Assembly (NCBI GenBank): GCA_031285485.1
Contig: JAITWC010000172.1
Span: 1-25,679, forward strand
DNA length: 25,679 nt
Reading direction: 5' to 3'
DNA from: Alistipes sp.
GTDB lineage: Bacteria > Bacteroidota > Bacteroidia > Bacteroidales > Rikenellaceae
Part shown: positions 1 to 7,193 of the stretch, one piece after another
How the letters are laid out: each line of letters starts with the position of its first letter
Numbering within the stretch: the stretch's first letter is position 1
Position numbers and translations under genes: made by a program
Notes under the pieces: model-generated
Databases searched by the model: none
Told to the model about the DNA's origin: nothing
What the model saw: only the letters and a program-made list of their open reading frames with translations

Positions 1-498
1 TATGAGTCGGCGTTGGCGCGGGGGGCAGATATATTGGGCGAAGTGATCGGGTATGGCTTTTCGTCCAATGGGGAGCATATTTCGGTTCCTAATGTCGATG
101 GGCCGGCGCGGTCGCTGGAGATGGCGATTAAGAGTGCCGGGATACCGGTGGAATCTATTGGGTATATCAATGCCCATGCGACTTCGACCCCGATTGGGGA
201 CTATAACGAGGCATTGGCCATTGACCGCGTGTTTGGCGACCATAAGCCGTATGTCAGTTCGACCAAGTCACAGACCGGGCACGAGATGTGGATGGCCGGG
301 GCGAGCGAGATCGTCTACTCGATGGTGATGATGAAGGGCGGTTTCATTGCCCCCAGCCTCAACTACGCGGAGGGCGACCAAGCCACCTCGCGGCTCAACA
401 TCCCCACGGAGAGGATCGACACCACGTTCGACACTTTCCTTTCGAACTCGTTCGGCTTCGGCGGAACGAACTCCACGCTGATAGTCAAAAACATATAG
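1..498 (+). CDS. Beta-ketoacyl-ACP synthase, C-terminal part (cut by window start)
   Basis: This is the C-terminal half of a FabF-type condensing enzyme that would extend an ACP-bound chain by decarboxylative Claisen condensation. The reading frame is open to base 1 (it reads YESALARGADILGEV), so the start and the active-site Cys lie upstream of the window. Both catalytic histidines are visible: the NAHATSTP motif with His at 175-177, and the SQTGHE motif with His at 280-282. The C-terminal SFGFGGTNSTLIV glycine-rich signature is intact. A 111-bp gap separates it from the ACP gene downstream, and I see no clear promoter or terminator in that gap. The adjacent ACP, dehydratase and other KS genes place it in an aryl-polyene-type operon. 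The family assignment is certain; whether it is an initiation or elongation enzyme is not visible. Confidence 0.95.
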   Translation, partial: YESALARGADILGEVIGYGFSSNGEHISVPNVDGPARSLEMAIKSAGIPVESIGYINAHATSTPIGDYNEALAIDRVFGDHKPYVSSTKSQTGHEMWMAGASEIVYSMVMMKGGFIAPSLNYAEGDQATSRLNIPTERIDTTFDTFLSNSFGFGGTNSTLIVKNI

Positions 499-609
499 GC
501 GATGGCTGTGAGGTGTCGATTTACACGTTCGGCCACGGCCGACGGAACCAAAACGGCGTCCATACATAATTCATTCGGCAATTCCAACATCCAAACAACA
601 TAAAACGCA

Positions 610-855
610 ATGAACGGCAACGAAATCATAGAGAAAATCAATACCGTCCTGGCCGACGAGTTCGAAATCGACGCGGCGACGATCACCCCCGACGCCCCGC
701 TGATGGAGACCCTCGACATGGACTCCCTCGACCTGGTGGACGTGGTGGTGCTGGTCGAGCAGTCGTTCGGCATCACACTCAGGGGAGAGGATTTCGTCGG
801 CATAACCACCTTCCGGGAGTTCTACGGCCTCATCGAGGGGAAGATGAACGGCTGA
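610..855 (+). CDS. Acyl carrier protein (first ACP of the pigment operon)
   Basis: An 81-residue acyl carrier protein, the usual size for a type II system. The phosphopantetheine attachment motif DMDSLD is present, with the modified Ser at residue 39 (codon 724-726). Helix II follows as LVDVVVLVEQSFG. The cytoplasmic protein would carry growing polyketide intermediates between the KS and dehydratase partners. The ATG at 610 is the only sensible start and is preceded by an A-rich stretch (aacaacataaaacgca) rather than a strong Shine-Dalgarno, as is common in Bacteroidota. The acyltransferase gene follows after 28 bp. A second, divergent ACP lies at 5749, so the two may serve different steps or be loaded by different partners; that is inference. 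Confidence 0.95.
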   Translation: MNGNEIIEKINTVLADEFEIDAATITPDAPLMETLDMDSLDLVDVVVLVEQSFGITLRGEDFVGITTFREFYGLIEGKMNG

Positions 856-883
856 GCGGCAGCGGCCACGACGGTTAATCGTA

Positions 884-1759
884 ATGGGTGATCGAAAGCG
901 GGACAAGTGGACCGGGAGATCGAGAGGCGGCGGTTTCGGACACCGGTTCTTCGTCTTCCTGATACGCAGGGCGGGCATCGGCTTTGCGTATGGCTTTTTG
1001 TCGCTCGTGGTCGTCTACTTCATCCCCTTCGCCCCGCGGGCCACTTCGGCCGTGTGGTTCTACTGCCGCCGGGTGCTGGGCCGTTCACGCGGCAACTCTC
1101 TCCGGGCGCTGTTCACCCACTATTACCGCTTCGGCCAGACGCTCGTCGACAGGATCGCCATCGGCGCCGGGATGGACGACCGCTACCGTTTCGAGTTCGA
1201 CAACTACGCCGACTTCCTGCGCATACTCGACTCCGGTACGGGCGTGGTGATGATCGGGGCCCACGTCGGGAGTTGGGAGGCGGGAGCGCGGTTCTTCGGC
1301 GACTACGCCCGCAGGATGAACATCGTGCTGCTCGACGCCGAGTCGGAGAAGATCAAAAAGGCCCTCGAACGGAACGCCGTGCGGTCGGAGTACAAGGTGA
1401 TAGCGGTGGGCGGCGACGGACTCGACAGCGTGCTGAAAATAAAGAACGCGCTCGACGCGGGCGAATACGTCTGCTTCCAGGGCGACAGGTTCGTCGGCGG
1501 GGAGGGCACCGTCGAGGCCGGTTTCATGGGCCGCCCGGCACGTTTTCCGCGCGGCCCGTTCCTCGTCGCGGCGAGGATGCGCGTTCCCGTGGTCTTCCAC
1601 TACTCGATGCGCGGGCCGGGCCGACGGTACAGGTTCCACTTCGTCGAGGCGCAGGGGAAAACCGAAACCGCGCTGCTCGACGAATACCTGCGCGTCACCG
1701 AACGCATTGTGCGCGCCTACCCCGAGCAGTGGTTCAACTTCTACGAATTCTGGAAATAG
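884..1759 (+). CDS. HtrB/LpxL-like lysophospholipid acyltransferase family protein
   Basis: A 291-residue protein of the lipid A biosynthesis acyltransferase (LpxL/HtrB) superfamily. An N-terminal membrane segment (about residues 25-50, GFAYGFLSLVVVYF) is followed by the catalytic HX4E box HVGSWE with His127 and Glu132. Downstream are a GDR-containing substrate motif (FQGDRF) and a C-terminal EQWFNFYEFW, similar to the PEQWxWxH-type ending of this family. Such enzymes transfer an acyl chain from ACP or CoA at the inner face of the cytoplasmic membrane. Aryl-polyene-type clusters regularly carry one, thought to help attach the polyene to a lipid anchor. The O-methyltransferase-like gene begins 6 bp after the stop, indicating the same transcript. 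The acceptor cannot be read from sequence. Confidence 0.88.
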   Translation: MGDRKRDKWTGRSRGGGFGHRFFVFLIRRAGIGFAYGFLSLVVVYFIPFAPRATSAVWFYCRRVLGRSRGNSLRALFTHYYRFGQTLVDRIAIGAGMDDRYRFEFDNYADFLRILDSGTGVVMIGAHVGSWEAGARFFGDYARRMNIVLLDAESEKIKKALERNAVRSEYKVIAVGGDGLDSVLKIKNALDAGEYVCFQGDRFVGGEGTVEAGFMGRPARFPRGPFLVAARMRVPVVFHYSMRGPGRRYRFHFVEAQGKTETALLDEYLRVTERIVRAYPEQWFNFYEFWK

Positions 1760-1765
1760 AACAAT

Positions 1766-2848
1766 ATGGACACGATATCGGAGCAATACGAAAAAGAGCG
1801 GTTCACGGCCCCCGAAGCCCAGCGTCTGGCGCAGACCATAGCTTTCGGCCCGGTCGTTTTTCAGGTGTCGCGCCTGATGGTGAAGTTCGGCATCTTCGAG
1901 ATGCTGCTCGCCAGCGACCGCGGCATGACGCTCGACGAAGTGGCGACCGGGAGCGGCCTCAGCCGTTACGCGGCGCAGGTGTTGCTGGAGTCGTCGCTCA
2001 CCGCGGGCACGGTGCTGCTCAGGGACGGCCGTTTCCAAACCGCCAAAGCGGGCTGGTTCCTGCTCAACGACCGTATGGCCCGCGTAAACACCGACTTCAT
2101 ACACGACGTAAACTACCTCGGGCTGTTCGACCTCGAAGCCGCGCTGGTCGAGGGCAAACCCGAGGGACTGAAACGTTTCGGCGACTGGTCCACGATCTAC
2201 GAAGGACTTTCGAGCCTGCCGCCCGAGGTACAGCAAAGCTGGTTCGGCTTCGACCACTTCTACTCCGACAACTCGTTCGACGCGGCACTGGAGATCGTGT
2301 TCCGCAACTCGCCGCGCACTCTGCTCGACGTCGGCGGCAACACCGGCCGCTGGGCCACCCGCTGCGTAGCACACTCGCCCGACGTGAGGGTCACGATAAT
2401 GGATCTGCCGCAGCAACTCGAACTGATGCGCCGGGCGGTGCGGGAGCTGCCGGGCGCGGAACGCATCTCGGGCCACGGAGCCAACCTGCTCGATCCCGCC
2501 GTACCCTTTCCCACGGGCTTCGACGCCATCTGGATGAGCCAGTTCCTCGACTGTTTCTCCGAGGCCGAGGTGACGAGCATCCTCACCCGCGCCGCGGCGA
2601 GCATGATCCCCGGCAGCCGTCTCTACATCATGGAGACGTTCTGGGACAGGCAGCGCTACGAGACGGCGGCGTTCTGCCTGGCGCAAACCAGCCTCTACTT
2701 CACCGCCCTTGCCAACGGCAACAGCAAGATGTACTACTCGCCCGACATGGAGCGCTGCGTCGCCGCGGCGGGCCTCGCCGTCGACGCGATCCACGACAAC
2801 CTCGGCCTCGGCCACAGCATAATGGAATGTTCACTCGCGAACCGATAG
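1766..2848 (+). CDS. SAM-dependent methyltransferase (O-methyltransferase family 2 type)
   Basis: A 360-residue class I methyltransferase. The N-terminal portion (about residues 10-110) resembles the winged-helix dimerisation domain of plant and bacterial small-molecule O-methyltransferases, with GIFEMLL and a DEVATGSGLSRYAAQVLLE helix-turn-helix-like stretch. The SAM-binding motif I is LLDVGGNTGRW, around residues 186-196. Motif II-like DLPQQLELM and a WMSQFLDCFSE stretch follow. In a pigment operon it would plausibly methylate the aryl head group, for example a phenolic hydroxyl; this is inference. Its last 22 bp overlap the start of the dehydratase gene in another frame. Alternatives such as a C-methyltransferase cannot be excluded from sequence alone. 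Confidence 0.88.
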   Translation: MDTISEQYEKERFTAPEAQRLAQTIAFGPVVFQVSRLMVKFGIFEMLLASDRGMTLDEVATGSGLSRYAAQVLLESSLTAGTVLLRDGRFQTAKAGWFLLNDRMARVNTDFIHDVNYLGLFDLEAALVEGKPEGLKRFGDWSTIYEGLSSLPPEVQQSWFGFDHFYSDNSFDAALEIVFRNSPRTLLDVGGNTGRWATRCVAHSPDVRVTIMDLPQQLELMRRAVRELPGAERISGHGANLLDPAVPFPTGFDAIWMSQFLDCFSEAEVTSILTRAAASMIPGSRLYIMETFWDRQRYETAAFCLAQTSLYFTALANGNSKMYYSPDMERCVAAAGLAVDAIHDNLGLGHSIMECSLANR

Positions 2849-3261
2849 TCAGCGGCGAGGCGATCCTCGATTACATTCCCCAGCGTCCGCCGGTGGTGAT
2901 GGTCGACTCGTTCTACGGCGCCGAGGGCGACTGCTCTTACAGCGGCTTCACCGTGCCGACGGATCACATCTTCCGCCGTGGCGGCGTTCTCGACGAGTGC
3001 GCCCTCATCGAGAACATGGCCCAGTCTGCGGCGTTGAGGGTCGGTTGGCTGTGTGTGTCCGAGGGCAAGGCTGTGCCGCTGGGCTTCATCGGCTCGGTGG
3101 GCAGGTGCGCGCTCGGACGAAAACTCCGCGCGGGCGAAACCCTCCTCACCACAATCAAAGTTGTGGCCGAAGTGGGAAACGTAGCGCTCGCCGAGGCGGA
3201 AGTCACATGCGGCGGAGAGCGAGTCGCCGCCTGCACTCTTAAAATATTCCTGCAACAGTGA
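2827..3261 (+). CDS. 3-hydroxyacyl-ACP dehydratase, FabZ-like (divergent hot-dog)
   Basis: A 144-residue hot-dog-fold protein. The N-terminal IPQRPPVVMVD motif is typical of FabZ/FabA-type dehydratases. The putative catalytic pair is His47 (in TDHIF) and Glu62 (in LIENMAQSAA). The usual HFPGxPxxPG loop is replaced by DHIFRRGGVLDE, which is unusual for FabZ but is seen in ApeP-like proteins. It would dehydrate ACP-bound 3-hydroxy intermediates to trans double bonds of the polyene. I chose the ATG at 2827, giving a normal family length; the same frame stays open far upstream, but only as Arg/Pro-rich non-homologous sequence. The start lies inside the methyltransferase gene (22-bp overlap), and the stop overlaps the thioesterase start (GTGA). 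A second dehydratase is at 9107. Confidence 0.85.
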   Translation: MFTREPIVSGEAILDYIPQRPPVVMVDSFYGAEGDCSYSGFTVPTDHIFRRGGVLDECALIENMAQSAALRVGWLCVSEGKAVPLGFIGSVGRCALGRKLRAGETLLTTIKVVAEVGNVALAEAEVTCGGERVAACTLKIFLQQ

Positions 3262-3701
3262 GAAAAACGAAACATACCGCCACCCCGAGCCTGACCTGCA
3301 CCACCCGTTTCCGGGTGCGTTTCAGCGAGGTCGACTCGATGCACATCGTGTGGCACGGCAACTACGCCCTCTATATCGAGGATGGCCGCGAGGCGTTCGG
3401 CTGCCAATACCCCGGCCTCGGCTACGGCGACATCCGGGCGAGCGGCTACGGCGCGCCCATCGTCGACATGCAGGTGCAGTTCCGCGGGCCGCTCAGGTTG
3501 GGCGACGAGGCGGTTATCGAGACACGCTACATCGACACCGACGCCGCCAAGATATGTTTCGAATACGAGATCAGCCGCCCCGACGGCACCCCCGTCGCCA
3601 CGGCCGGCACGGTGCAGGTGTTCACCGACTGCCGCGGCGAACTCGAACTTGTGAGTCCGGCGTTTTACCTCGAATGGAAACGGAGATGGGGAGTGAAGTG
3701 A
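3258..3701 (+). CDS. Acyl-CoA/ACP thioesterase, 4-hydroxybenzoyl-CoA thioesterase (YbgC-like) family
   Basis: A 147-residue hot-dog thioesterase. The signature region FSEVDSMHIVWHGNYALYIEDGREAF matches the family pattern with the catalytic Asp followed by a HxNYxxYxE-like segment. It would hydrolyse a thioester, either releasing a finished polyene acid or clearing stalled ACP intermediates; such a thioesterase is a regular member of aryl-polyene-type clusters. The GTG start at 3258 overlaps the preceding stop in a GTGA arrangement, and the end overlaps the next KS gene. I could not identify any signal peptide, so it should be cytoplasmic. The family call is firm and the precise substrate is inferred. 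Confidence 0.9.
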   Translation: MRKTKHTATPSLTCTTRFRVRFSEVDSMHIVWHGNYALYIEDGREAFGCQYPGLGYGDIRASGYGAPIVDMQVQFRGPLRLGDEAVIETRYIDTDAAKICFEYEISRPDGTPVATAGTVQVFTDCRGELELVSPAFYLEWKRRWGVK

Positions 3702-5389
3702 ACAGCGTGTGGCTCGGCCCCGACAGTATGATCACCGCCCTGGGACACTCCTCGGCGGAGGTGCTGTCGGCCATCGGCGAGGGGCGCATCGGGTGCCGCG
3801 AGGTCGACGACTCCGCGCTGCTTGGCCACCCGTTTGTGGCGGGCCGGGTCGATCGCACGCGACTTCCCGAACTGCCCGGATACACCGCGCTCGAACGGAT
3901 GTTCATCGCCACGATCGGCAGCGTCGTCGAAAGCTCGGGCATCGACCCGGCGGCCGAAGATACCGCCCTCGTCATCGCCTCGACCAAAGGTAACATCGAA
4001 CTGCTCGCCGCCGACGGCCCGACGGACGAACGTGTCTTTATCGGCAACATGGCGATCCGCATCGCATCCCGCTGCGGGTTCGCGACCGCGCCGCTGGTGA
4101 TATCCAACGCCTGCATCTCGGGCGTCTCGGCGATGATCGTCGCCTCGCGGCTCATTCGCGACGGCCGCTGCCGCAACGTTGTGGTGGCCGGGGGCGACAG
4201 CCTCACGCGCTTTGTGGCGACGGGCTTCGAGGCGTTCCGGTCGGTAAGCGGGAGTGTGTGCCGTCCCTACGACGCGGCGCGCGACGGGCTCACGCTCGGC
4301 GAAGGCTGCGGCGCGGTGCTCCTCACCGCCGACCCCGCGCTCGCGACGGAACCGCGCATCGAAGTTGCCGGAGGCGCGATCTCCGGCGACGCCAACCACA
4401 TATCGGGCCCCTCGCGTACCGGCGACGGACTCCACTTCGCCATCCGCGACGCAATGGCCGAGGCCGGAGCGACGCCCGACGATGTAGGCTTCGTGAACGG
4501 TCACGGCACCGGAACGCTCTTCAACGACGAGATGGAGAGCAGGGCGTTCGCACTCTCCGGACTCGACCGCACACCGGTCAGCGGCCTGAAACCATACTTC
4601 GGCCACACGCTGGGCGCGGCGGGAGTGGTGGAGACGATCGTCTCGGCCCACGCACTGCGCAACGCAACGGTCTACGGCACGCCGGGATTCGGGAGCACCG
4701 GAACACCGCTCCCTCTCGACGTCTCGCCCCGCCACCGCACCACCGAAAAGAACACGTGCGTCAAAACCGCTTCCGGTTTCGGCGGCTGCAACGCCGCGAC
4801 GGTACTCCGCAGGGGCGGGGGAAAATCGCCGGCCGCAATCCCCGCGCGAGAGATAATGGAGACGGCGGAGGTGCGGATCGTTCCCGACGGCCGCCCGTTC
4901 GGAGAGATGATAAGGGAAAGGTTCCGCGCCCTCGAAAGCCCCGACCCGAAATTCTTCAGGATGGACGACCTCTCGAAACTCGCCTGCGTCGCCGCCGGAG
5001 AGTTGCTCGGAGGCGCGAACCTGAAGGGGAAATACCCCCCCGACCGCATCGGAACGGTGATGATGAACGGCAGCGCCTCGCTCGACACCGACCGCCGGCA
5101 CGTGCGGCACACGGAACGGAACGGCGACGAAGCCTCACCCGCGATCTTCGTCTACACGCTGCCCAGCGTCGCCGCGGGCGAAGTGTCGATCCGGCACAGG
5201 ATACAGGGCGAATCGACGTTCTTTATAGACGGCGACCCCGCCGCCGGCACCGCCGAGGAGTACGCGCGAATGCTGCTGCGGCGCGGCCACCTCGACGCGG
5301 TGATCTGCGGCCGCTGCGAACTGCTCGGCGAGGGTTTCGCCGCCGAAATGAAATTGTTGGAGACAAAACATCGGCGTTGCGCCGGGTGA
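3686..5389 (+). CDS. Beta-ketoacyl-ACP synthase fused to a C-terminal truncated KS-like domain
   Basis: Counting from the ATG at 3686, this is a 567-residue two-part protein. Residues about 5-385 form a complete KS with Cys143 (SNACISG), His273 (NGHGTGT) and His307 (FGHTLGAAG). Residues about 391-567 resemble only the N-terminal half of a second KS of the Ketoacyl-synt_2/chain-length-factor type: the MDDLSKLACVAAGELL helix, the SPAIFVYTLPSV strand, and GESTFFID where an active-site Cys would sit, so this half is non-catalytic. Three in-frame starts exist: ATG 3674, ATG 3686 and GTG 3698. The last gives a GTGA overlap with the thioesterase and is an equally good choice. No stop or frameshift separates the halves, although an in-frame ATG at 4856 sits at the junction. 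It is followed by the first 42-bp repeat array. Confidence 0.92.
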   Translation: MGSEVNSVWLGPDSMITALGHSSAEVLSAIGEGRIGCREVDDSALLGHPFVAGRVDRTRLPELPGYTALERMFIATIGSVVESSGIDPAAEDTALVIASTKGNIELLAADGPTDERVFIGNMAIRIASRCGFATAPLVISNACISGVSAMIVASRLIRDGRCRNVVVAGGDSLTRFVATGFEAFRSVSGSVCRPYDAARDGLTLGEGCGAVLLTADPALATEPRIEVAGGAISGDANHISGPSRTGDGLHFAIRDAMAEAGATPDDVGFVNGHGTGTLFNDEMESRAFALSGLDRTPVSGLKPYFGHTLGAAGVVETIVSAHALRNATVYGTPGFGSTGTPLPLDVSPRHRTTEKNTCVKTASGFGGCNAATVLRRGGGKSPAAIPAREIMETAEVRIVPDGRPFGEMIRERFRALESPDPKFFRMDDLSKLACVAAGELLGGANLKGKYPPDRIGTVMMNGSASLDTDRRHVRHTERNGDEASPAIFVYTLPSVAAGEVSIRHRIQGESTFFIDGDPAAGTAEEYARMLLRRGHLDAVICGRCELLGEGFAAEMKLLETKHRRCAG

Positions 5390-5428
5390 TTTCGCAGCTC
5401 CCTCGACACCGGTGATCGGTCCGGGGGT

Positions 5429-5680
5429 GGAAAAACTTTGCGGAAGGGCAAAATCAGCCGCAAGTGGGGTAGCAAAACTTTGCGAAAGGGCAAAATCAGC
5501 CGCAAGTGGGGTAGCAAAACTTTGCGAAAGGGCAAAATCACTTGCAAGTGGGGTAGAAACCACGGACGAAAGGGCAAAATCAGCTGCAAGTGGGGTAGAA
5601 ACCACGGACGAAACCCCAAAAGCAACTGAAACGGGGGTGGAAACCCCGAACGAAAGGAGAAAACCGATTGCAAAAGTGTC
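5429..5680 (+). repeat. Tandem array of six 42-bp units (array 1)
   Basis: Six head-to-tail 42-bp units fill the gap between the KS-fusion stop and the second ACP. The landmark CAAGTGGGGT recurs at 5461, 5503, 5545 and 5587, then in degenerate form at 5629 and 5671, always exactly 42 bp apart. Units 1-3 carry AAAACTTTGCGAAAGGGCAA-like sequence; units 4-6 switch to GAAACCACGGACGAAA and decay. One frame stays open through all units and would read GVAKLCERAKSAAS-like 14-residue repeats, but no convincing gene starts there. A 12-bp perfect palindrome CACTTGCAAGTG sits at 5539-5550. This is the largest gap in the operon. Related arrays lie at 19220-19408 and 22471-22596. Confidence 0.93.
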
Positions 5681-5748
5681 GGGAAACCCGGCGGCGACCC
5701 GTTATCCGGCCGGATCCGGCGCAACGGCAGCGAACAAAAACGGTAATT

Positions 5749-6003
5749 ATGGAACAACTGATCGAAACACTGAAAGAGCAGCTCATCGAAGCGCTCAACC
5801 TCGAAGAGACAACCCCCGCCGACATCGGCGACGACATGCCACTGTTCGGCGACGGACTCGGACTCGACTCGATAGACGCCCTTGAGATCATCATCATGCT
5901 CGAAAAGAGGCACGGAGTGAAGCTCGGGAACTCCGCCGACGCCCGCCCGATATTCCATTCGGTGCGCACGCTGGCAGAATATATCGACAAGAACGGAAAA
6001 TGA
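5749..6003 (+). CDS. Acyl carrier protein (second ACP of the pigment operon)
   Basis: An 84-residue ACP whose phosphopantetheine site is GLDSIDALEI with Ser41 (codon 5869-5871). It opens with an amphipathic helix MEQLIETLKEQLIEALN. I chose the ATG at 5749; the frame extends upstream to 5668, but that part is Arg-rich and runs out of the repeat array, unlike any ACP. The TGA stop overlaps the ATG of the following KS (ATGA), so the two are probably translated together and may form the working pair. It clearly differs from the ACP at 610 (DSID instead of DSLD, different helix I), suggesting distinct partners rather than a recent duplication. Confidence 0.94.
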   Translation: MEQLIETLKEQLIEALNLEETTPADIGDDMPLFGDGLGLDSIDALEIIIMLEKRHGVKLGNSADARPIFHSVRTLAEYIDKNGK

Positions 6004-7193
6004 TGCGGATTGCGGTCAGCGGACTGGGTGTCGTTTCGGCCATCGGCCGCGGAACCGGCGAGGTACTCGACTCCCTGCGCTCGGGGCGCGGCGGTGTGGG
6101 GCCGCTCACGCTATTCGAGGCGCCCCACACGGCCCTCGTCGGCGAGGTGCGGCGCGACAACCGTGCCCTGAAAACCGTGCTCGGGATCGATCCCGCCGCC
6201 GTCGTCGCCCGCACCGCGCTGTTGGGCATGATCGCCGCCGCCGACGCCCTCGCCGACGCGGAGAGGGCGGGAGGCGGCACGGATCCACGGCGAACGGGCC
6301 TGGTCAACGCCACCTCGACCGGAGGGATGGACCTCACCGAGGTTTTTTTCCGCGACTTCGCCGCCGACTCCACCCGCGGCCGCCTGCGCAACGTCGTCGG
6401 CCACGAGTGCGCCGACTCCACCCGCCGCATCGCCGCCCGCCTCGGCGTCGCGGGATTCACCACCACCGTCAGCACAGCCTGTTCGTCGGCCGCCAACGCC
6501 ATTATTCTGGGCGCCGGGCTCATACGGCAGGGAGTGGCCGACCGAGTGGTGGCGGGAGGTACCGACGCGCTGTGCCGCTTCACCCTCGGCGGGTTCCGCT
6601 CTCTGGGAATACTCGACGGCGCCCCCTGCCGCCCGTTCGACCGTTCGCGCGCGGGGCTCAACCTCGGCGAGGGAGCGGGCTACGTGGTGCTGCAACGCGA
6701 CGACACCCTCACCCGCGAACCCTACGGATACCTCGCCGGCTGGGCCAACGCCGGCGACGCATTCCACCAGACCGCATCGTCGGCCACCGGTGAGGGAGCC
6801 TGCCGCGCGATGGCCGGAGCGATCGCCATGGCGGGCATCGCGCCGCGCGACGTGGACTACATCAACGCCCACGGCACCGGTACCCCAAACAACGACGCCT
6901 CGGAGACCGCCGCGTTGGCGCGCGTTTTCGGCGAGGGTGTGCCGCCGTTCGGTTCGACCAAGCCGTTCACCGGGCACACCCTCGCCGCGGCGGGCGGAAT
7001 AGAGGCGGTGATCTCGCTGCTGGCCATCCGCCACGGCGTGATCTTCCCGAACCTCAATTTCGCCACCCCCATGGACGCCGACGCCCCCGTTCCGCAGACC
7101 GCCCTGCGCGAAGGGGCCGACGTGCGATACGTGCTTTCCAGCTCATTCGGGTTCGGCGGCAACAACTCATCACTGATATTCTCCGCCCGCTGA
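6000..7193 (+). CDS. Beta-ketoacyl-ACP synthase (complete, FabF-like)
   Basis: A 397-residue full-length KS. The catalytic triad is complete: Cys161 in STACSSAAN, His291 in NAHGTGTPNND and His326 in KPFTGHTLAAAGG. The C-terminal SSSFGFGGNNSSLIF signature is also present. It extends ACP-bound chains and, by position, should pair with the non-catalytic KS-like protein encoded immediately downstream, whose start codon shares one base with this stop (TGATG). This KS plus free-standing truncated-KS arrangement mirrors the fused protein at 3686-5389. Two adjacent ATG codons (6000 and 6003) are possible starts; the first overlaps the ACP stop. Confidence 0.96.
   Translation: MMRIAVSGLGVVSAIGRGTGEVLDSLRSGRGGVGPLTLFEAPHTALVGEVRRDNRALKTVLGIDPAAVVARTALLGMIAAADALADAERAGGGTDPRRTGLVNATSTGGMDLTEVFFRDFAADSTRGRLRNVVGHECADSTRRIAARLGVAGFTTTVSTACSSAANAIILGAGLIRQGVADRVVAGGTDALCRFTLGGFRSLGILDGAPCRPFDRSRAGLNLGEGAGYVVLQRDDTLTREPYGYLAGWANAGDAFHQTASSATGEGACRAMAGAIAMAGIAPRDVDYINAHGTGTPNNDASETAALARVFGEGVPPFGSTKPFTGHTLAAAGGIEAVISLLAIRHGVIFPNLNFATPMDADAPVPQTALREGADVRYVLSSSFGFGGNNSSLIFSAR

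Noticed and set aside
1085..2815. 576-codon minus-strand open frame
   Set aside because: It is antisense to two well-supported genes, has no recognisable motifs, and its composition is typical of the complement of GC-rich coding DNA.
907..2826. Long plus-strand open frame upstream of and in frame with the dehydratase
   Set aside because: It lies across the acyltransferase and methyltransferase genes, is Arg/Pro/Gly-rich and shows no family motifs. It is a high-GC shadow frame; the dehydratase starts at 2827.
3665..5110. 481-codon minus-strand open frame opposite the KS fusion
   Set aside because: No motifs, and it is fully explained as a shadow of the KS gene with catalytic Cys and His residues on the plus strand.
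4856..5389. Separate gene for the truncated KS-like domain starting at the in-frame ATG 4856
   Set aside because: The frame from the upstream KS is continuous with no stop, so a fusion is the simpler reading. Internal initiation remains possible but has no supporting signal.
5429..5680. CRISPR-like array from regularly spaced repeats
   Set aside because: The whole 42-bp unit is repeated with no unique spacer sequence, and no cas genes are nearby.
5668..5748. N-terminal extension of the second ACP into the repeat region
   Set aside because: The extension is Arg-rich and unlike ACP N-termini; the ATG at 5749 gives the normal family length.
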